The notes beneath the pieces were generated by a model. That model was not told the origin of the DNA. It did no database searches and saw only the letters and a program-made list of their open reading frames with translations. A program made the position numbers and the translations under genes. Below, one piece after another: positions 11,839 to 24,800 of a stretch of DNA of 64,000 nt. The DNA is from Apostichopus japonicus (lineage: Eukaryota; Echinodermata; Holothuroidea; Aspidochirotida; Stichopodidae): contig NC_092572.1 of the NCBI RefSeq assembly GCF_037975245.1, positions 21,316,489 to 21,380,488 on the forward strand, given 5' to 3'. How positions within the stretch are numbered: position 1 is the stretch's first letter; each line of letters begins with the position of its first letter.

Positions 11839-12618
11839 CACACCCTGTAAATGCTGATTTTAGTGCACATGAAGCATGTCCCTTTTATCTGTTTTGTCAG
11901 TTCCATGAGATACTAACCAACACCATCTTCATTGCAACCATGTAGTCTTAGTGAATGTATAATTAGTATTGGGTGCAATGTCGGTACCATGGCATCAAGA
12001 GTTGTTTAGTGAAACAAATTCCGAACGATAAACTTACTTTTGCTTGCAAATTTTGAAAAGATTCCATATTTATTCGTTGTTGGTTACACCAAGTCATTTA
12101 TTATTTCACAGAATTTCTGTTAAAGGGCAGCCTGTACTACACCCGTTTCATACAGTTGCATTGAAATATCTTCGATAAGGAGTTAACTCCTACAATTGAT
12201 ATGATAATTACAAATGTAAAAGTTTAAGGACATTTAAAGATGGAAAAAAAAGGAATGGTGGTGACAATGAAACAAATGGGCACCACAATATATTCCCCAC
12301 TGAAACTAATTAACAATAAGAACAAAAAACACATTATATTTGAAGGCTATCAGAGTGAAAATATGCTCAGCATTCTGGAAATTATATCGAAACACACAGA
12401 GCAAGAGCACCAACTTAAAAGAATACAGTAGAAGGCACCATCTTTTGTTCCTATAAACAACTTGCTTGCCAGCATCACCAAGAAGATGGTTAATAGGATA
12501 CTAAAGATGCCTCTTGCCCAGTGCGGGCTACTTTGCAGTGTCTGGACGTGAATTTTAGTGGAGTGGTGCTCTCTGTCCAAAAATGGTCAAGACCAATCTA
12601 CAAGTCCAGAGATACTTC
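11839..12618 (-). repeat. Tandem duplicate unit next to the intact TMEM147 last exon
   Basis: Second copy of the 10917-11838 block. It lies downstream of the TMEM147 stop on the minus strand and probably serves as its 3' UTR. Its remaining portion continues at 13226-13320 after the exon-bearing segment. Confidence 0.75.
12069..12074 (-). terminator. Probable TMEM147 poly(A) signal
   Basis: AATAAA on the minus strand about 765 bp downstream of the TMEM147 stop codon, in AT-rich sequence. It would give a 3' UTR of roughly 0.8 kb. Confidence 0.4.
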
Positions 12619-12839
12619 ATCAACAGAGCAGTGTTACCTCCATAGCACCACCACCACATAACACAGAGCCATACAACTCCAGCAATGGACCAATCAAATC
12701 AATGCTAACTGTTCCCCGGCAGCGGATATCTCGGTTGTCAATTATAATATATCCGATACTCTTCTATGCTTCTTTCACTCGCTGCTTTCATTTGCCTTCT
12801 CTCTGCCTGCATCGACTTCTAGTGACGGACAGTCCGGCT

Positions 12840-15800
12840 TCATCTGCTGGAGTAATGGTTCGAGGTCGCCTGCAAGGACTTGAACAACTGTAAAGCTACC
12901 AGACTTATGAGAGAGGTAAATATAGCCTTAACCAATAACAAAGGCCAGGAACCCAGGCCAACTGCAAATATCAGCAACCTGTCATAAAAAAAGGATAATA
13001 AGTTAGCAAAAGATATGGCTGATGTTGCAAAAAGTGTTACTAACAGATATGGTATGGTGAGTACCATTAATTATCATTTCACATGCTGTAGATTATCATG
13101 GATTCTTATAGGGACAATATTATCCAGCTGTAGTTAAGCCTGTACTCTCAATGGTGAGTTAAAATATTTGCTGGTTCACCACTGCACCTTCACAATGAAT
13201 AGAATGGTGCCCTACAACCAATGAGGTTCTTGATTGGAAAACAACCAGATATCAAGTTCTCTTGACCATTAGTGGTAATGAACATTCCGAGATTGGTGAA
13301 TCTACGATCTGCAAACTGCAGGATGCAATTGTTTGTCTCTGTTTTCTGTGTCCTTAATTATGGTGATGATTAATGATGGTGATGGTTAATGAGTGCTGTG
13401 GTACGGTACACTGTTGTGCATCAGACAGGGAGGTTAAGTGGTGGTTGCAAGACCTGAGTGAAAATTAATATTTCCCTTTGAGTAACTTACTCCATGACCA
13501 GAGGTTTATAACAGCTTAAGGCAAGGATTGCGACAACAATTGGTTGTATGGACTGGTAGAGGTCACGTCTGGTCCACAACCAAACCAGCGTAGCAGTGGC
13601 TAAATGTTGCATCTGTGGGAATCAGAGACCAGATATTACATTTACAGCAACTGGTTACACTTTTCATGATACCAAACAATACACAACCATCGTTACTAGC
13701 AAGGGCTCTCACCTAATTTTCTACGAGGGACCGGAGAAAAACAGGGTTGGAGAAATTGACCTGAGAGAACCAGGATCTCACAATACCTTGGTTACACAAT
13801 TTGAATGGTACAGTAGGCATTATAGGGTGTTAAAGCCCAAGGCTTTTACAGCCTGCATTATCCCAGTAGAACAATTCTGTGGGTTGGGTTAAAATCTTTC
13901 ACGGGTTGGACTTGGTCGCCTGTTGAAAAACCATGCAGAAGGGCAACTGTGTGTACTGTGACCTACGTATACAACATTAAAGTTTTAAAGTATTTCTTCT
14001 CATTTTAAAAGTTGCCATAATCAGCTACTTAATTAGTTTTTATCCATTACTACAAACCTTAGTTAGTTATCCTTAGTTACCTTAGTTAGTTAACTACAAA
14101 CCTTAGTTAGTTATCCATTACTACAAACCTTAATTAGTTTTTATCCATTACTACAAACTACAAACATTACTACAGACCTTCAGCCTTTATTCTCGTATGC
14201 AAAGTAGAATAATAATCACTATGCATATGTTATGACAAGGTTGTAATCAATAGGCTACGGTATTGATAGTTATAAATTTATTTTGTTTTTGGTTGGAAAG
14301 ATAAGGTACAGTCCTGTCAGGAGATGTACCAGTGAAATACAACCCACTTATACCGTGACATACAGTAGCTCAATTTCTTAGCACGCTGGAACAAAAACAG
14401 CGAGATGGAAACACGATCAGTTGCCTCAAGGAGCGTATAGCATACAAATGACATATCATGAATGGCCAGGCTCATACACCAACATACCAGAGAGGATGAA
14501 AGGGTATGGTTAACCCCAACATGTACTGTATAAATGTAGCAAACACACAGTTGAAATCTCATTTTGTCACATAGGTTTGCTCTGTCAATCTGAGTATACA
14601 GGTGGTCAGAGGAGCTAACACAGACAATCTGAGAGAAAAATACCCGGGCCTATAATTTCTATACTGTGTTTATATTATGTCTTTGAGGATCTGCATCTTC
14701 TGGTTTGTCTTTTAAGTTAGAAACCCTGGCCATGTCCCTCTCTTGCTGTTATCGAGACGAGGACTACAATTGACGGACTTACCAAATTCAGGTTTGATTC
14801 CAGGCTCATCTGGATGTACTTCCAGTCAAACTCTGTTCCTCTGGCACCCATCCAAAAGGGAACAAATCTTGTCATCACAAACTCAGCCGAGGCCCATCCC
14901 ATACCCGCGATCAAGAATCTCAGCTCGCCCTTTGCCGGGGTGTTATTCAGGATAAAGTAGAACCCTATCAAATCTCCCAGGTCCACGGTTGTCTTCATGA
15001 ACTCCTGAAGACGGACAAGAAAATCACAATGTCAGCAAAAATGAGATCAATGTAGACAATGTATATTTTTGGAGACAATATTCATTGCAATTCATGGTAA
15101 AACTGGGAAAAATGGAATAACTTTGAACACTTTCTTCTAAACATTAAAGATATTTCAATCAGCTGACAACGAATCTTGTTACCAAACTTGTCAAGGGAAC
15201 TGTATGCACTGCTGATCAAACTTGTCAGTTCAGTTCATTTCCACTTGTGTAAAACAGCAAGGATGGAACCAGTATCGATAGTGTTTCAGTTTAGTTTCAG
15301 TTTATTTCTCCAAATCACCTCAGTGACGTATGAGAGACATTTACACAGTGCATTTCAATTATAATCCAGAGATTAACAAAATGACAAATAACATTTAACT
15401 TAAGAGCAGAGGGAGGAAAAAGAAAAGAATGACACAGGGTTCTATCAAGGATTTGTGCTGAATAGTTTGAGAGGTGAGAGAGAGAAGGAGGGGAGAGGGG
15501 GGGGGGGAGAAGACTTTGGAAAGTCTAAAAGTGAAACAAATATAGAGGAGAGCTGGAGATGCCAGATACTTGAGTTACAGGCAGCTCCCTTTCACGGAAT
15601 TGTTTACCATCGATAAAGAAAAACAAAACAACGAGAGGAATAAGAAAGAAAAGATGAGTAAAAAAAAAATAAAGGAAAGAAATTATCGACAAATACTTGA
15701 GCCTAGATATTAAGGTTCAAATTCTATCAATGCAAAACAATCATACTCACGGCAACAAAATCTATATTTCCAGATGAGAAATCTGACGTTGGAAAGAATG

Positions 15801-16996
15801 TTGCGAGTAAAAGCATCTGGAAAAAAGAAAAAACATTTCAACAAGGAAGGTTATTACAAACAGGAATTAAAAAAACAATAATAAATAATAAATAAAAACA
15901 TAAACAAAGAAACAATTCAACAATTTAAACAAAGCCTTTTATGTCTTTAAAGGAAAGTCCAGAGGTAAATTTATATTTGGAATGTGAACAATAACTTTGT
16001 TGATTTTTATTCATCTGTGACAATTTATTGTTCTATGATCAAGAGACATAAGATCAAGAAAACCATAAAGTTAGAAGGATAGTCCAGGTGAAATTTGTAT
16101 TGACTGATGAAGAGGAAAGTATTCTTGGCACCCTATTGCAATTCCTATTAATTGTTGTCAGGGCAACAACATTTGCAGTTGACATGTATCAAAATAGAAC
16201 TTGAAGCAAACAGGTGTGATGTCATAGGTGCACACTGACTGCAAAATGGCAGTGTGGTACAAACTATCACTATCTATGCAATGTAGGAAATTGCATGAGA
16301 ATCTCATCACGATGCTTAGTATGTGTTCTGCATGTCTACGCACATGCTTTTTCAATCAGTAATGTTCTCTTGATTATATAGAACAATAGTGACAAAGATG
16401 GAAAAACAAAAATGATTCACATTTTTTTCACCCATCAACTAAGATATTGTTGGGCATTAACTTACCTTACACAACTGTGTAAAGAGATATATAGCACCAG
16501 CTTGAACACATTTCCAGAAGGCACTGTACTCTGCACTGTAAGAGAAAAAATTCCAAAAAAAAGTTTTCACCTCATACGTAGGATTTTGCCATGCATGGAA
16601 TATAGGCACAATTTTTAATGTAATGGCAGCACCCCCACCCTGCTCTTTAAGTTACTTAGGCCTCTAACTTAGGCCCTAGCAATTTTGCGTGTAATATTAC
16701 ACAGTCATAGACTATTCTCTGAGCTTAAATTTCAACCCTAGCCTGAAATATGCTAAATTTTGCGGTTAATATTATAGGAGCTTATTGAGTTACACTCGAG
16801 TAGGCCATGCCTACGTAGGCCTAGCGTTAAGCTGCTATAGTGCAGGTCTGTGTAACTGTACGTTTAACATTTATATACATGATTTAGGCTACGCTCCGTA
16901 ACGTAACGTTAGAACTTACAGTCCAGAACATCTGTACACAATAAGGTAAGGAACGTAGCCAAGAGCTATACAATTTCCAAAATGAAAAAGCGTCAT
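12840..16996 (-). CDS. TMEM147: Transmembrane protein 147 (BOS complex subunit)
   Basis: Six minus-strand exons in perfect phase: 16920-16996, 16466-16535, 15751-15816, 14783-15004, 13491-13612 and 12840-12978 (231 aa; vertebrate about 224). The product starts [18 protein letters not shown], continues [14 protein letters not shown] and [10 protein letters not shown], and has the strongly conserved [20 protein letters not shown] in exon 4. Exon 5 gives [10 protein letters not shown] and SCYKPLVME; exon 6 gives [14 protein letters not shown]. Hydrophobic segments fit the seven-helix ER topology. TMEM147 joins nicalin and NOMO in the BOS complex of the multipass translocon, which inserts multispanning membrane proteins. 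All splice sites are GT/AG. It is divergent from NFRKB and convergent with PSMD9. Its 3' end has been tandemly duplicated. No frame damage was seen. Confidence 0.96.
14035..14170 (+). repeat. Short tandem repeats in TMEM147 intron 4
   Basis: Several copies of 'ccttagttagttatcc' and 'ttatccattactacaaac' alternate over about 135 bp. Non-coding. Confidence 0.75.
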
Positions 16997-18814
16997 TTTT
17001 TTGAAGATTCTGAAACTCCTGCGGTTCGATGTTATCTGCACGGCAATAGAGTTGTAATTTTTCCACTGACTCACAGCGACCTGTAACTACCACAATAATA
17101 GCATTACATTTACACTAGGCCTAGGCAAACGCTAATTTCAATGCCTGCGTTTGATGCTCATGGTACGAAACTGCCCGTGGTTCGTGGATCCAATGTATTA
17201 TTCTAGCAAAATATGCTATACCAAATTGGTCAACAGCATTAACATGTAAGCAGAGTCTTCGTCGAGATATCTAAACACCTGCAAATATTCTCCAGGTAAA
17301 TATCTGTAATTAAAGAAAGACATGTCACAAATATTAAAAATGGCTGAGATTATGGCTTCTCACTGACACTTTAATGTGACCATTGCTTCGTGAAATTCAA
17401 TGTAATGTTGTTAGGTCATTATGTACGTAGCCTAACATGAAACCTATAACATTAGGCCTTATGTTACTGTCATTTGGCTTTATCAATCCTAGGCCTAAGT
17501 CAAGCCTAACTTTAGGTAAGCTAGGTCTAAATAATGTAATAATAATTCTTTTCCATTGCGACTAGAGCTCCAGAATAAAAGTAAATTCAAAAAGTTAGAA
17601 CCTCAAAACCTTTGATTAATGCTCATTAGGTAATACAATTGTATAAATTTCCTTCAACATATTTATTCTATAAAAAAAGTGACATGGAATAACTTTTTAA
17701 AACTTATGAAGTTTCTGACATAATTGAAGTTTGTAATGTAAAAGTCTGTATTAATTGGGATATTGTTTTTAGTTAATCACAACATAAGACTTAGGATATA
17801 AATAAATGGAATAGAAAGCAACGTCTTCTGGGCCTATTAGCATCGGCAAAGTTGTAGAAATTAGGCCATAATTAGTTCAGCAGGATTATTGGCTACGTAG
17901 CCTAACATTCACTTAATACAGGTTAGGCTTGCCCTGCAGGCAGACACTATGCTCCATACTTTTTAAGTTAAGTCACCCCAGATAGATCCGTGACAGGAAA
18001 ACCAAACAACGTAACTGATCCACTCTCAACTCCAGTACTGTGTGATGTGACAAGGTTACGTCAAATGTGTATAGCGAGTTCCTTGGAAATTAACAGCTCA
18101 TGACATGAGTTGCATGAATACCTTATGTGATGTGACAATGTTATGTCAAATGTGTATAGGGGGTTCCTTGGAAATTTAACAGTTCATAAGGGGCATGAAC
18201 ACTTTATGCATGGTGAAAAGGAGGGATGGGATTGGTTTTTCTCTGCTACTGTGATGGCTCAGAAGCATAATTACTAGGGTTTGCCTGAAATGTTTCAATT
18301 TTAGCCATTTGCCAAAAACCCAGAAACAAGTCCAAGTAGCAAGTCTTTTGGCTAAAATCAAGTAGTTCTCATTAGCATTTTCCTCACTTACAAAGCATAT
18401 TAGTTACTGTACATACAGACCTTTCAGAGCATTGGGATCATATTTAGCTGATAATAAGCAGTAAATACATTACTTACTCTGGGCATTGAAACCATGCTGA
18501 TTCTCTGACTGACGATTCTGAAATCGACACATCTTTGTTTATGTTCTTATCAGAAAAGCTTCCTACTGGCAAACTGGAAAATCCAGTTGGCATTTAGCCA
18601 GTAGATAGCTCAAAATTGTTGAGGTCTTATGTTAAGCAGTTTCTAACTTAAGTTTTGATTTATAATGGTACAATAAAACCTGTTAAGAAGTATCTATAGT
18701 ACAACAACATTATTGTATTCTGCCCTGGTCATATTGCCAATACCAAGACTCGTACCGTTATAGTATTTCACACCGATGTGACCATGACTCATTTCTGATG
18801 TTTACCTTGTGTAG
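16997..18814. promoter_or_regulatory. Shared TMEM147-NFRKB intergenic region (divergent promoter)
   Basis: TMEM147 reads left from 16996 and NFRKB reads right; an acceptor-like TTACCTTGTGTAG at 18802-18814 suggests an upstream NFRKB non-coding exon somewhere in this interval. A bidirectional promoter near 17.0-17.4 kb is an inference from the geometry. The sequence is AT-rich with many 'aggcct'/'taggcc' words, and no TATA box is obvious. No other gene seen. Confidence 0.4.
18042..18205 (+). repeat. Two-copy tandem repeat (~85 bp)
   Basis: 'gtgatgtgacaaggttacgt' near 18042 recurs as 'gtgatgtgacaatgttatgt' near 18127. Each is followed by 'caaatgtgtatag', 'gttccttggaaat' and 'acagttcat'-like sequence. 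Confidence 0.8.
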
Positions 18815-18835
18815 ACCTCTTGAGTGGAAGAGAGG

Positions 18836-21800
18836 ATGGAGAAGTCACAGGAAACAAAGCTCGATAATGGAGGCAAGTCAGCTGGAACCATCTCTGGCTC
18901 AAACACAGCACCAGCTACCGAGAAAATGTCCTCGTCGAATACAAAGAAAGAATCAGAACGCCAGAAAACAACGAAAGAGCGTGATGAACAGGACACCTTC
19001 AGTCCTTGTGTGTTTGGTAAAACTAAATTATGGATACCTCAGGAATTGAAGAACAGTGTAAGTGAACTAGGAATAAAAAACAATACTGACCTTTTATGGA
19101 GTGGTAGTAAGGTTTGACAGTACTTTGTCACTAGCAGTACTTTAGCCTGAATTAAGACAAGCGTATGTTGATGATTTTGTTTTCAATTCAGAGTAATGCA
19201 CATTCCTTCATCCATATCGTTTTTGTAGTTACAAGATTTTGCTAATTCTTAAGAGTAGTCATGGGTGCTTGTGACTTCATCTTGACATTGTGGTACAGAA
19301 CAGTTCTTTCCTTAAATTATGGTACTCCTCAGAAGCAGGATAATGAACATGTTGCCGATGGTCCAAAGCAAAGATCAGATCGCCTAAGACTGCATTTTCA
19401 GTATCTAATTCTTTCAAACCATTTTCTCCTGTTATTACATTGAAATAGTAATTTCTAATATTTTTTGATTTACTTAGCCTGGTATCTTGCGTGAGATTGT
19501 CTCCATGAAGACATGGGAAGATGTTTTGACATCTGAGGAGAGAAGTGCTCTTAGTAAGCACTTACCAACATTCACAGAGAATAATGGTGAAGAGCAGAAG
19601 GAAACCCTAAGGTAAGAACATTTACCATCCACAGAGATAAGAGCCTTCAACTACATATGGTTTAAGAATTCAGATAAAAAAATAGTGGGCGCTATTCTAA
19701 AATACATAGCAACTATGAGTGATAGCATACTGTTAAATGTTAAACCCTATGCCCAGCCTTGGAAGTGTGGTCCTTTCCAAAAATCCCAATGTTTGAAACC
19801 CATAAACGTTAGCTCTTGGCGTATCACGATAAGTTAGAGGTATGAGCATCGACCTGAAACTGACATAATTCGTATATTATGCAATAGTCACGTATTGTTT
19901 TGGGTGTCCTTAAAAATAAAAAATGTTGTAAAAGCGTGGAACTTTTTCAGTTTTCAAAAAAGAAATCAGATTAAACCTGGAATTTGGTTTGATTGATTTT
20001 GTACTATGGTACTATGGTAGCTGCTTAACACCTCCCCCCACCCCCCCCCCCCCCCCAATGAACTACTTGTATACATTGCATAATAGTATTTGAAAACTCA
20101 CAACTGAAATTTATTAGGATTTTTAATCAGTTTGTGCCAGTGAAAGAATGACAGCTCATGAAGGTAACATTTACTTATAGTCCAGAATAGTTTAAAGCTG
20201 AAACTAAACACAAAATAAATATCTGTAGCTGCACTATTCATTGACGTTGCTTTCAAATGAGTAGAGCCTATCTCTTCTTGAAAACTTCATAGCCTCCCCC
20301 CTACCATCCCCCCCTACCATCCCTCCCTCTGATGGGGGAGAATTGATTAAAAAAACAAAAACTATTTGGTCAGGTCATAATAATATGCCTTCAAAGTCTT
20401 TGATTTTATGCACCCCACAGGCGACTTTTCGAAGGTGAGAACTTTAGATATGGCAATCCATTAGAACAGTTTGAACAAGACCTGAGCATGGGACGGTTTG
20501 GTGTTGACAGTGTGGAGAAGCAAAGAGCCTGGCAGCGATTACAGAGAGAGGAATGCCAGCTACAGAATTCACACAGGTTGCAAACGATGTTACCAGAGGT
20601 CCTGATAAAGAGACAGGTAGGATGTACAGTAATAGCAATCTGCTTATCAAGTATTCTGTATCAAGTACCAAGTATTCTGCTTATCAAGTATTCTGTATCA
20701 AGTACCAAGTATTCTGCTTATCAAGTATTCTGTATCAAGTACCAAGTATTTTGCTTATCAAGTATTCTGTATCAAGTATCAAGTATTCTGCTTATCAAGT
20801 ATTCTGTATCAAGTACCAAGTATTCTGCTTATCAAGTATTCTGTATCAAGTACCAAGTATTCTGCTTATCAAGTATTCTGTATCAAGTACCAAGTATTTT
20901 GCTTACCAAGTATTCTGTATCAAGTACCAAGTATTCTGCTTATCAAGTATTCTGTATCATGTATCAAGTATCAAGTATTCTGTATCAAGTATTCTGCTTT
21001 AGAAGTATCAAATGGAAGATTCAAAGGCCACCAGACCACCATGCTACCACCATGAAATAAGTCTGTGTTTAATCGTCTTGGAAGACGAAGGCAACCAAGT
21101 ATACCTAATGGCTTCATGTCAGGTGGCTATCCTTCTGACAGTTTTAGAGTGTTTTGGAGTTGTTCTAGTCTCTAAATGCTATAACTTGCAATTTGAATAC
21201 TATGTACAATCCCATTTGGGGAATTTTTTTTGAATGCAACTATTTCATTTGCTATGTTAGAACTATAATCATAACTAGTGATAAGCAATGTCTTTGTCTG
21301 ATGGAGACTTTGGAGAGTGATTAAAAAATAACTCTTCTTAGTACAAGATAATGGATCTGGTGTGAATCATTCTGCTTTTGTTCCAGTTTATGAAATACAG
21401 CAAGTTATGTTAAATTTAAATATATATGAATAAATATTTAAGAAAAATCAAATATATATATGTATAAAATTGTGTATGAAATACTTCCATTTTTAGGAGC
21501 TGCTTGAGGTTGTACAGTTTACTTCACCATCAGAATACATCAAGAAACCTCAACAAGACCTCAGAAAGTCAAAGCTGGACAGCCAGGAAAAGGAAAAATA
21601 TGAAATGTAAGGAATAAAGTCTTAACTCTCTTTTTGCAACTATTTATAGAAATATTTGATCGTTGAGAGCATTGTGGTCAGATGGGTAAAGGCAATGAAC
21701 TTGATCTGAGGATGGCAGGTTTAAGCTTCACCCTATGGGACCTCCCCCCCCCAGGTGACATGTAGATGTGGTTCACTGGAGTGCCTGATGAGCAACTGTT

Positions 21801-24800
21801 TGAGTTATGTACACTTGGATTGGGGGAGGACAAGTTACCAATTACCAGGGGTTAACTGTTGCCTTTATACAAGACTTCAACTTTTTATACTTGTAGGTAA
21901 TGGGGCCCCCCCCCCCCAAATAAATGACTTAAGCTGTACTATATAAGCATAAAAACTTAATATTATTACAAGATACTTTCATCACTCATTTTTTCTCATC
22001 ATAATTGAAGCATTTTTTTAAGTGGCTATGACTGCCTCTGCCATGTGTCATTGTTTTAACCTGCAATGACACAAGTTACAAAAAAAAAAAAAAAAAAACA
22101 TGAGTCAAAACAAAAGTGAATGTGTGATTTAAGGTTTGAATTAGTGATATGTTTCCCTGACAGGACAATTTATATCTGACTGAATTGTGTATCTAACTGA
22201 TAACCTGATAACCTGGTAATCTGATAACCTGATAATGAATGAGAGATATTATGAATCCATGAAGATAGTCCTCATCAGATCTAGTATCAATCAGATCTGT
22301 CAAATACGATCTATACTTTCTGTACGTTGTTGAAACAAGATAACTACTCAGGTTTGTTTCATGTCTAGAGACTGCTCATGTTCAAAAAGTTCTATGACAA
22401 ACAATTCATTGCATATATATATTAAGAAAAATGCTGCTAACTGTTTTTGTATTATTTTTAAGGCTTTTGGAAGATCTGAGTAAAGAATTAGGGGTGAGTA
22501 TTTTGTTGTATTTTCTTGTCTAGTTAAAGCCAAAACTCATCGTCTGTAGATTGATTATTTCTAGTTAAACTACTTTAATTTACATTAAATTTTAATTTAT
22601 ACTATTTCATTACTTGACACAATTTCATTATACTTTCATTCATGTTGCTGCTACTGTTTCAGTTACATATTTGAAGACAGTGGCATGTGCAAAGAGGATA
22701 AAAGTTCGGTGGGGATTGTTCCAAATTCAAAAGTATTTATATTGGTGCTTAAAGCACCACCTTGCATTTTGACCAAATTTTATAGTCTAAATATGCCTTG
22801 GAATTCACCATTTGAAGTTTCAACTTTGATTGTTTTTGTGTGAAGGGGAGGGGGAGAAGGAAGGGGACCCCCAGAACATGTTCCATACACCCACAGCTAG
22901 GCCTATAAAGGTTCATGCCCCTAACAAAAACAGGCGGATATTTGTAATTTGGTCCCCCTCCCTCCTCCCCTTTCCCATTCAAAGGTTTTGCGCCAAATCT
23001 CATGTGGAACAACTGTTTCTATTCAATTAGAGAAAATAAATCTGTCGCCCAATAAATGTTTTGGGATACTCTCAGCAGATTTAAATAAGGAGTTTTAGAA
23101 GCAAATTGCTATATGATGGCACAGATGTAATGCAATTTCTTTTAAACAGAAATGTTAGAATTTAATTTTGTTTTTGTAAGAGACAAACTTAAGAGCTCTC
23201 AAAACTGTTACAAATTTGAATACTATATTATTTCAATGTAGTTATGCCTAATATCACTATCCTCTTCCTCGATTCAGGAATCTATGCTTTCAGACGAAGA
23301 AATGGAAAATGGTGAGTTGGAATGCTCTTTAAACCTTCTGATCTGTTTTATGGTTCCACTAAAAATCTATGTTTCGTCTCCTAGTTTTTGGAAGGGATTT
23401 AATGATTTAAAGACATTGAGCTATGAAGGTTGAGTTAAATTTGCTTGTGTTTTGCAGCTAGTAGTCTTTGTACAGTTAGTTACATTAAATTGTGGTGTGT
23501 ACAACCTCCCCACCTCCACCTCTACCATGTTTACATACCTTGTTTCTTTCCATGTTAGTCTGTTTAGTATGTTGCAATAATGTAAAGGAAAGAAAAAAAA
23601 GAGTTATTTTGGATCAAGTAGATATCAGGGAATATTTTATCCAGTGTCATATTGCTAAAATGATATGCGAATGGTCAAGTTGCCAAGCAACTGCAATGAC
23701 AAAAAACAGAAACCATAGCAACCGTACATAACATCCATGGCATGTTATAATAGACAAACTTCAGAGCCAGTCAAAGTTGCTACACAAACTTTGAACACTA
23801 AATTATTATTCACTGGGTGTATTTTTTATAAAAACAATTAGAGTTTGTACAGTTTTGATTTTTCTTTTTGTGTGTTTTGGGGGATTGTTGTTATAGGTTT
23901 ATGCAGTGATGAGGAAGATGCCTTTCAGTTACCATGGGAGGACAGGTTCCACAGACTCTTTGACTCCCCATCGAAAATACCTCACTGTACTCTGACACGT
24001 AAACCCTCGAGTAGTGAAGTGAATGGTAAGTAGAAGTAAGATATGCAATTTAGTGAAAGTTACCCTCGAGTGAAGCATTGGTGGGCATCTTGTCTTATAA
24101 ACTGTTACAGACGCTAGTCGTGGTCAGAATTGATTCATGCTTCTTTGGTTCTTTTCTTGTTTAATTTAATTTTTTCCTTCTTCTGGTTGTTTTTCACTAG
24201 CTTGATAAACCACAATTTTTTTTTTCTCTAGTTTCCATCATGTGTATTGACTATTGTGTATACAGTACTCCTGTATTGACTTTTACGTACATGTGAGAAA
24301 TTTTGAATTGAAAAGCCGGTGTAAGTTTTAAGTGAACCAGTGCTACGGTCGAAATGAATGAAGTTCGTGGGGTTAGAAGCAATGAACCTAGCATCTGGAA
24401 AGTTCAAGCCTTGGTCTACTTAGGGTTTTCATCCAGGGGAAATCTGCAGTTTTCCCATCTGAAACAGTCCAAAGAATTTTAAAAACTATTCAAAATTGAG
24501 CTTTAACTGTAAATCAGATAGCTACCTGATGTGAAAATTGAGCTTTAACTGTAAATCAGATAGCTACCTGATGTGAAGTGTAATTAATTAGCCATACGGC
24601 TTCTCCCGTATGCACATGAGACTGTTTAGTGTTGTAAAGTAACTGCCCTCCAGGCCGGTTGGGTATTGGACCATATTCTTCTGTAATAGTGTAGAAATGT
24701 CTAGTGGTGAAATGAATGGTAGGTTGCTGTTAGTGACTAAGCTTCCAAAAAGTGGGGTGGGGGGAGGCTCAACATCAGAGGGGCACTTTCTCATTCCACA

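Noticed and set aside
12240-12431. Short frames inside the duplicated TMEM147 3' region on both strands
   Set aside because: They fall in repeated UTR-like sequence, and the duplicate copy does not keep the frames.
13596-13892. 98-residue plus-strand frame beginning [14 protein letters not shown]
   Set aside because: Its start overlaps TMEM147 exon 5 on the opposite strand, no splice context or family match was recognised, and it lies inside a TMEM147 intron. Kept out, although its composition is protein-like.
20488-21060. 190-residue plus-strand open frame, and an overlapping 149-residue frame
   Set aside because: It is the real NFRKB exon 3 running on through its donor into the 37-bp minisatellite; the repeated SSILYQV-type protein is an artefact of a stop-free repeat.
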